A stretch of 9,693 bases of DNA from Opitutia bacterium UBA977 (GTDB lineage Bacteria; Verrucomicrobiota; Verrucomicrobiia; Opitutales; Coraliomargaritaceae): positions 1-9,693 of the forward strand of contig DBBT01000096.1 in assembly GCA_002292345.1 (NCBI GenBank), in the 5' to 3' direction. Below are positions 6,635 to 9,693 of the stretch, in pieces. The notes under the pieces were generated by a model that saw only the letters and a program-made list of their open reading frames with translations, was not told where the DNA came from and ran no database searches. Numbering within the stretch: the first letter of the stretch is position 1; every line of letters begins with the position of its first letter. Both the position numbers and the translations under genes were made by a program.

Positions 6635-7048
6635 GTGGCTCGTAACTTCCATCGTAAAGACCGCCTCTCCGCTCTCACGGAGATCAACGTGACGCCGTTG
6701 ATCGATCTCGCATTCGCCTTGCTGATTATATTTATGGTCACTACGCCGCTGCTGGAGCAGACGATTGATGTGAACCTACCCGTGGAGGCGTCGAAATCGC
6801 AACCCGAGGAGCGCGAAGAGTTTCAGGCGATCACGCTTGATAAATCTGGCGACTACTATTGGAGCGATGAGAAAGTCTCGCCGCTAGAACTTGGCGACTT
6901 ACTCGATGCTATGGCGATGGACGCCGCGCCACCGGTGCTGAGCATACGCGCAGACTCGGCGCTGCCGTACCAGCAGGTCATTACTGTGATCGATATGATC
7001 AAACAGCGGAAGCTCTCAAAAATTAGTTTGGATACCAAGGTTAAGTAG
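6635..7048 (+). CDS. ExbD/TolR-family biopolymer transport protein, 137 aa, GTG start
   Basis: Partner subunit of the proton channel: one N-terminal membrane helix and a periplasmic domain. The helix begins with the family hallmark NVTPLIDLAFALLIIFMV (18-35). Asp24 is the proton-carrying aspartate equivalent to D25 of ExbD and D23 of TolR. The periplasmic domain (about 45-137) includes the typical late segment VLSIRADSALPYQQVITVIDMIK. The start is GTG at 6635, because no ATG lies before the helix and the N-terminus has normal family length. It follows the ExbB gene by 34 bp and precedes the TolA-like gene by 5 bp. Confidence 0.93.
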   Translation: MARNFHRKDRLSALTEINVTPLIDLAFALLIIFMVTTPLLEQTIDVNLPVEASKSQPEEREEFQAITLDKSGDYYWSDEKVSPLELGDLLDAMAMDAAPPVLSIRADSALPYQQVITVIDMIKQRKLSKISLDTKVK

Positions 7049-7053
7049 GCGCG

Positions 7054-7833
7054 ATGAGCATTAAAAATAATCAGTCTTTGTGGTCCTCGGTGATCTTGCA
7101 TGGCGCGCTGATTATAGCGTTGTTTTTATCGACGATTATCGAAGCTTTTTTGCCAAAGGAGAAACCGCACGTCTTCGAGATGGTGAGTCAGTCGAGCCCG
7201 TCGAATGCGGCGCCTAGTCCAGCCGCACCGACGAACACGCCGCCGAACCTAGTGTTGCCGGACGTGCCCCCGATGGATATTGCTGATCCAGTGATCCCAA
7301 TGGCTGCACCGACTCTGCCCAAGCCAGTCGCGAAGCCTCGACCGCAGCCCACGCCGGTGAAGGCGACGCCCGAACCTTTGATCTCGGCGGCTGATTTCTT
7401 TAAGGAGAATCCTAAAAAGGATCCCAAGCCAAGGCCGCCGCAACCAGTTAATGATTATCAGGCACCCACAATCAATACCTCTAAAATTCAGCAAAATTTG
7501 CAGAGTAATTTGCCGACCACGGTGCATGCGCCTTCCGGTAGCCTTACCGCGGCCGAGCGCACTGCCTTGCAGCGCTATGGGGATCAATTGAATAGTCGGC
7601 TCAACCGCGCCTGGATCAAACCTGCGAACCTTGCCGGAATGCGCTTAATGGTGACTGTTGTGTTTGATGTCAGTAGTTCGGGACGCATCTCAAATATCCG
7701 CCTACGGCCAGCGTCGGGGAATCCCTCGTTCGATACATCTGTGAAAGCTGCATTTACCCGAGTCATTTCTGGCGGCGTTACCCCCACCGGGCAGGCGCAT
7801 AGCTTTACGATGTCGTTTAAGATGGTGGATTAG
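7054..7833 (+). CDS. TolA/TonB-type energy-transducing protein, 259 aa
   Basis: It spans the periplasm and passes energy from the ExbB/ExbD-type motor to the outer membrane. A single N-terminal membrane anchor (about 10-32) contains S12-x3-H16, the Ser/His pair conserved in TonB and TolA anchors. A long Pro/Lys/Ala-rich linker (about 47-135) follows. The C-terminal domain (about 172-259) has Y175, W187 and the segment RISNIRLRPASGNPSFDTSV. The SGNPSFD motif, with 'G-x-I' before it, is closer to TolA-type C-termini of many Gram-negatives than to classical TonB, but the classes are hard to separate. No TolB or Pal gene follows, so calling it a Tol system is not secure. It ends the operon, just before a short hairpin. 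Confidence 0.88.
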   Translation: MSIKNNQSLWSSVILHGALIIALFLSTIIEAFLPKEKPHVFEMVSQSSPSNAAPSPAAPTNTPPNLVLPDVPPMDIADPVIPMAAPTLPKPVAKPRPQPTPVKATPEPLISAADFFKENPKKDPKPRPPQPVNDYQAPTINTSKIQQNLQSNLPTTVHAPSGSLTAAERTALQRYGDQLNSRLNRAWIKPANLAGMRLMVTVVFDVSSSGRISNIRLRPASGNPSFDTSVKAAFTRVISGGVTPTGQAHSFTMSFKMVD

Positions 7834-7849
7834 ACCGAGAGGTCCTTTT
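7833..7849 (+). terminator. Weak hairpin after the TolA/TonB gene
   Basis: GACC (7833-7836) pairs with GGTC (7841-7844) across a GAGA (GNRA) tetraloop, followed by C and four T residues. The stem is only 4 bp, so termination would be weak, but the position at the operon end is right. Confidence 0.35.
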
Positions 7850-7865
7850 GATTCGAATAAATCCT

Positions 7866-7898
7866 TCAAGTGAAGTTAATTATCACTTGACATCAAGT
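7866..7898 (+). promoter_or_regulatory. Predicted MarR operator upstream of marR
   Basis: CTTGA-CA-TCAAG (7886-7897), extended to ACTTGACATCAAGT (7885-7898), is a near-perfect palindrome. It embeds a consensus -35 hexamer TTGACA (7887-7892). Just upstream, TCAAGTGA (7866-7873) is the exact inverse of TCACTTGA (7883-7890), giving a second, wider inverted repeat. A copy of the core stands before doxX. Confidence 0.55.
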
Positions 7899-7922
7899 TA
7901 AGACCGATAAAGAGTCCTCTAC

Positions 7923-8366
7923 ATGGCCAAGATTTATCAGAACTCCGGACCGCACCTCTATCTGTTACTGTGGAAAGCATCGCACGCGGTGAATAGCTAC
8001 AGCCAAAAGAGTATCACTGCCGCGGGCCTGGGCTCATTGAGTGATTTTGCGATCTTAGAGCTGTTGCTGCATAAGGGCGCGCAGCCGGTTAATATTATCG
8101 GTGAGAAGATTTTACTGACCAGTGGTTCGATTACCACCGCAGTACAGCGCTTAGCTAAGCGCGGGTTGGTGAGTCGCGAGCGCAGTTCGACAGATGCGCG
8201 GGTGGTGTTGGTGCACCTGACGGATCTCGGCCGCGAGTTGATCGAGCCGAGCTTTGAGGCGCATGCACAAGATTTAAACGTGTTGTTTGAGGTGCTGGAT
8301 GAATCCGAGCGTAGCCAATTCGCCAACCTGATGCGCAAAATCGGCCAGCGTGCAGAACAACGATAA
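7923..8366 (+). CDS. MarR-family transcriptional regulator, MhqR-like, 147 aa
   Basis: A winged-helix dimeric DNA-binding repressor or activator. The helix-turn-helix and wing cover about 40-105: a recognition helix around 66-79 (TSGSITTAVQRLAK) and the wing with the D91-x-R93 pair (STDARVVLVHLT) shared by the family. N- and C-terminal helices (12-30 and 108-145) form the usual dimer face. The segment SDFAILELLLHKG with IGEKILLTSGSIT resembles the MhqR/HosA branch in my recollection of the family; this is a similarity call, not a proof. There is no cysteine at all, so it cannot sense oxidants by a thiol switch like OhrR. Palindromes before this gene and before doxX fit autoregulation and control of doxX. 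Confidence 0.92.
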   Translation: MAKIYQNSGPHLYLLLWKASHAVNSYSQKSITAAGLGSLSDFAILELLLHKGAQPVNIIGEKILLTSGSITTAVQRLAKRGLVSRERSSTDARVVLVHLTDLGRELIEPSFEAHAQDLNVLFEVLDESERSQFANLMRKIGQRAEQR

Positions 8367-8386
8367 GCTGTTATTCTCCCATTAGC

Positions 8387-8398
8387 CTTGATATCAAG
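8387..8398 (+). promoter_or_regulatory. Predicted MarR operator before doxX
   Basis: CTTGATATCAAG is a perfect 12-bp palindrome lying in the 63-bp gap between marR and doxX. It shares both half-sites, and the following TT, with the palindrome at 7886-7897. Confidence 0.55.
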
Positions 8399-8429
8399 TT
8401 TAATCTTTAACCCCATAACGCTATCCATT

Positions 8430-8864
8430 ATGAAAATCAACGAAACACTCTTTAAGACAAGCAATCAGTTCGCACTTTTACCGATTCGTGTTGGCGTCGG
8501 GGCAACTATGGCCGCACACGGTGCGCAGAAATTATTCGGCTGGTTTGGCGGCTATGGGCTTGAGGGAACTGGGCAGTTTTTTGCCGAAAACCTTGGTTTA
8601 AAGCCAGGTGTCTTGATGGCTGCATTGGCAGGCGGAGCTGAATTTTTTGGTGGGCTGCTGTTGTTAGTCGGATTACTGACCCGTTTCGCTGGCGTGTCGC
8701 TAGTGGCCACGATGGCCGTTGCGATTGTTACCACCTATAACGGTGTGTTTTTCGCCCAAAATGGGGGGATTGAATATCCACTGATGTTATTGCTCGCGTG
8801 TCTGACGTTGGTGATCGCTGGTGGCGGCGCATATTCAGTCGATCGCAAGTTGTCAGAGTCATAG
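8430..8864 (+). CDS. DoxX-family membrane protein, 144 aa
   Basis: A small inner-membrane protein of the DoxX/YphA-like family, whose members are linked to quinone, thiol and oxidative stress, though the biochemical reaction is not settled. The early motif AAHGAQKLFGWFGGYGLEGT (28-47) is the family signature. Hydrophobic segments lie near 13-29, 61-83, 86-108 and 115-132, giving four predicted membrane helices. The ATG at 8430 is chosen because the frame could extend to a TTG at 8388, but those 14 residues are unlike the family and overlap the operator. No Shine-Dalgarno is seen. It lies in the same direction as marR and probably belongs to its regulon; a separate promoter is suggested by the palindrome between them. 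Confidence 0.9.
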   Translation: MKINETLFKTSNQFALLPIRVGVGATMAAHGAQKLFGWFGGYGLEGTGQFFAENLGLKPGVLMAALAGGAEFFGGLLLLVGLLTRFAGVSLVATMAVAIVTTYNGVFFAQNGGIEYPLMLLLACLTLVIAGGGAYSVDRKLSES

Positions 8865-9003
8865 GGCTAGGGTTGTGGTTAGCCATGGATGAGCAGTTAT
8901 CCTGCGCTGGCGATGACGGCCTGCAGACCTGTGGCACTTTCCGTTGAATGAGGCGCACTCCACCTTGACATCCGCTCTCCAAGCACAAGCGTGCTGAGCC
9001 GTT

Positions 9004-9693
9004 ATGTCACCTCCATCCAAATCACCGCCAGACTTTGACCGCAGCTTTCTGCTGGAGCTAGCTGGGGGGCTGGTCTTCAAGCAAGCCGAGCGCTTATTTG
9101 AGGCGGGCGCGGTGACCGCGGTAGCCTGGGAGAGCCCGATCCTGACGGGTACGGTTACCGGCATCGACGATACGTACCAACCGAAGCTGAATCTGCGCTC
9201 GACTGTATTTGCGGTCAACCATTGCAACTGCCTGGAAGGCCGCCGGCGCAAGGTTTGTGCGCATGCGATTGCCATTGCGCTGCACTATGAAGCGCTCAAA
9301 CACGAACAGGCCCATGCAGCACAGCCACATCCTGATTTCGTGGCGGAACCCGAGCCAGAGCCCGAAGCGGCTAAGTCGCGCGGTGTGCGTTCGATCAAGC
9401 TGTCGGCTGCCGGTGATACGTTGCGCATGCTAGTGTTTTTGCCGCCCAATTTGCCAGCGGCGGCCGAGCGCGATGCGATCGTGGTTAAGCTCGATGCTGC
9501 GGCGGGGCGTGAAATTGTGCCACTCAATCAACTCAGTCCGACGCGCAATTATGCAGCGTCCGCGCCGCAACAAGCTGCGCTGGCATTAGTCGAGTCGTGG
9601 TGTGGTGGTAAGCTCGCGAATCTGTTGGAATTGACTGGCGGTCGCCTGCGCCGCTTGCTCGCCACGCTGATCGATGAACCGACGGTGTATTGG
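9004..9693 (+). CDS. SWIM zinc-finger protein, probable SNF2-family helicase N-terminus (cut by window edge)
   Basis: The frame runs from ATG 9004 without a stop to the end of the window (230 codons), so the gene is incomplete at the 3' side. Residues 74-87, [14 protein letters not shown], form a SWIM-type zinc finger (C-x-C-x8-C-x-H), a module found near the N-terminus of bacterial SNF2/DEAD-like helicases. An acidic Pro/Glu-rich stretch follows (about 112-122). No helicase motif lies within the visible part, so the helicase call rests on family architecture only. A 139-bp gap separates it from doxX. Another short hairpin AGCAC-AAGC-GTGCT (8982-8995) lies just before the start. An in-frame alternative start cannot be excluded. 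Confidence 0.7.
   Translation, partial: MSPPSKSPPDFDRSFLLELAGGLVFKQAERLFEAGAVTAVAWESPILTGTVTGIDDTYQPKLNLRSTVFAVNHCNCLEGRRRKVCAHAIAIALHYEALKHEQAHAAQPHPDFVAEPEPEPEAAKSRGVRSIKLSAAGDTLRMLVFLPPNLPAAAERDAIVVKLDAAAGREIVPLNQLSPTRNYAASAPQQAALALVESWCGGKLANLLELTGGRLRRLLATLIDEPTVYW

Noticed and set aside
8865..8884. GGCTA/TAGCC hairpin after doxX as a terminator
   Set aside because: Five-bp stem with a 10-nt loop and no following T-run; probably chance.
8963..8973. CTTGACATC half-site before the SWIM gene as a third MarR operator
   Set aside because: Only one half-site matches; the second half (TCAAG) is missing.
8859..9275. Minus-strand frame opposite the SWIM gene
   Set aside because: The plus-strand frame runs uninterrupted to the window edge and carries a zinc finger; the reverse frame is a shadow.
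1..9693. CRISPR arrays, insertion sequences, phage genes or toxin-antitoxin pairs
   Set aside because: No regular long repeats, transposase motifs, terminal inverted repeats with target duplications, or paired small toxic genes were seen on either strand.

Overview
The window looks like a chromosomal housekeeping region of a Gram-negative bacterium. I suspect the Verrucomicrobiota (Opitutales-like), but this is inferred from overall gene flavour: a single-RRM protein, an HPr with an N-terminal extension, an ExbB/ExbD/TolA-type energiser, and almost no Shine-Dalgarno sequences. No rRNA, intact tRNA, insertion sequence, phage gene or CRISPR array is visible, and codon and base usage look uniform.

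Left part, minus strand (1-3430): a secreted TPR protein (10-873), an HPr phosphocarrier (1148-1453) and an MsbA-type ABC exporter (1663-3429). HPr has its own apparent sigma70 promoter and an intrinsic terminator. The TPR gene appears to have its own promoter and a leader of about 125 nt, which carries a short histidine-rich reading frame and three 12-bp tandem units.

Middle part (3430-5865): a small RRM RNA-binding protein (3596-3862, plus) diverges from the ABC exporter, and its start codon abuts a perfect 16-bp AT palindrome. It converges on a two-gene minus-strand operon of a PfkB-family sugar/nucleoside kinase (5679-4570) and thymidylate kinase tmk (4563-3934), separated by 6 bp. The pfkB promoter lies so close to its ATG that the mRNA may be leaderless. 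A 15-bp motif sits in the promoter spacer and recurs exactly 60 bp upstream.

Right part, plus strand (5866-9693): a proton-motive-force energiser operon (ExbB/TolQ, ExbD/TolR, TolA/TonB-like) is followed by a weak terminator. Next come a cysteine-free MarR-family regulator and a DoxX-family membrane protein. Matching palindromes (CTTGA-NN-TCAAG) lie upstream of marR and in the marR-doxX gap, so these two genes form a plausible self-contained regulatory module resembling the MhqR/MhqP quinone-response pair of Bacillus. The window ends inside a gene with a SWIM zinc finger, probably the N-terminus of a SNF2-family helicase.

I found no convincing entirely new system. The strongest leads are the MarR/DoxX operator pair, the pfkB promoter architecture with its repeated motif, and the possible histidine-rich leader peptide.
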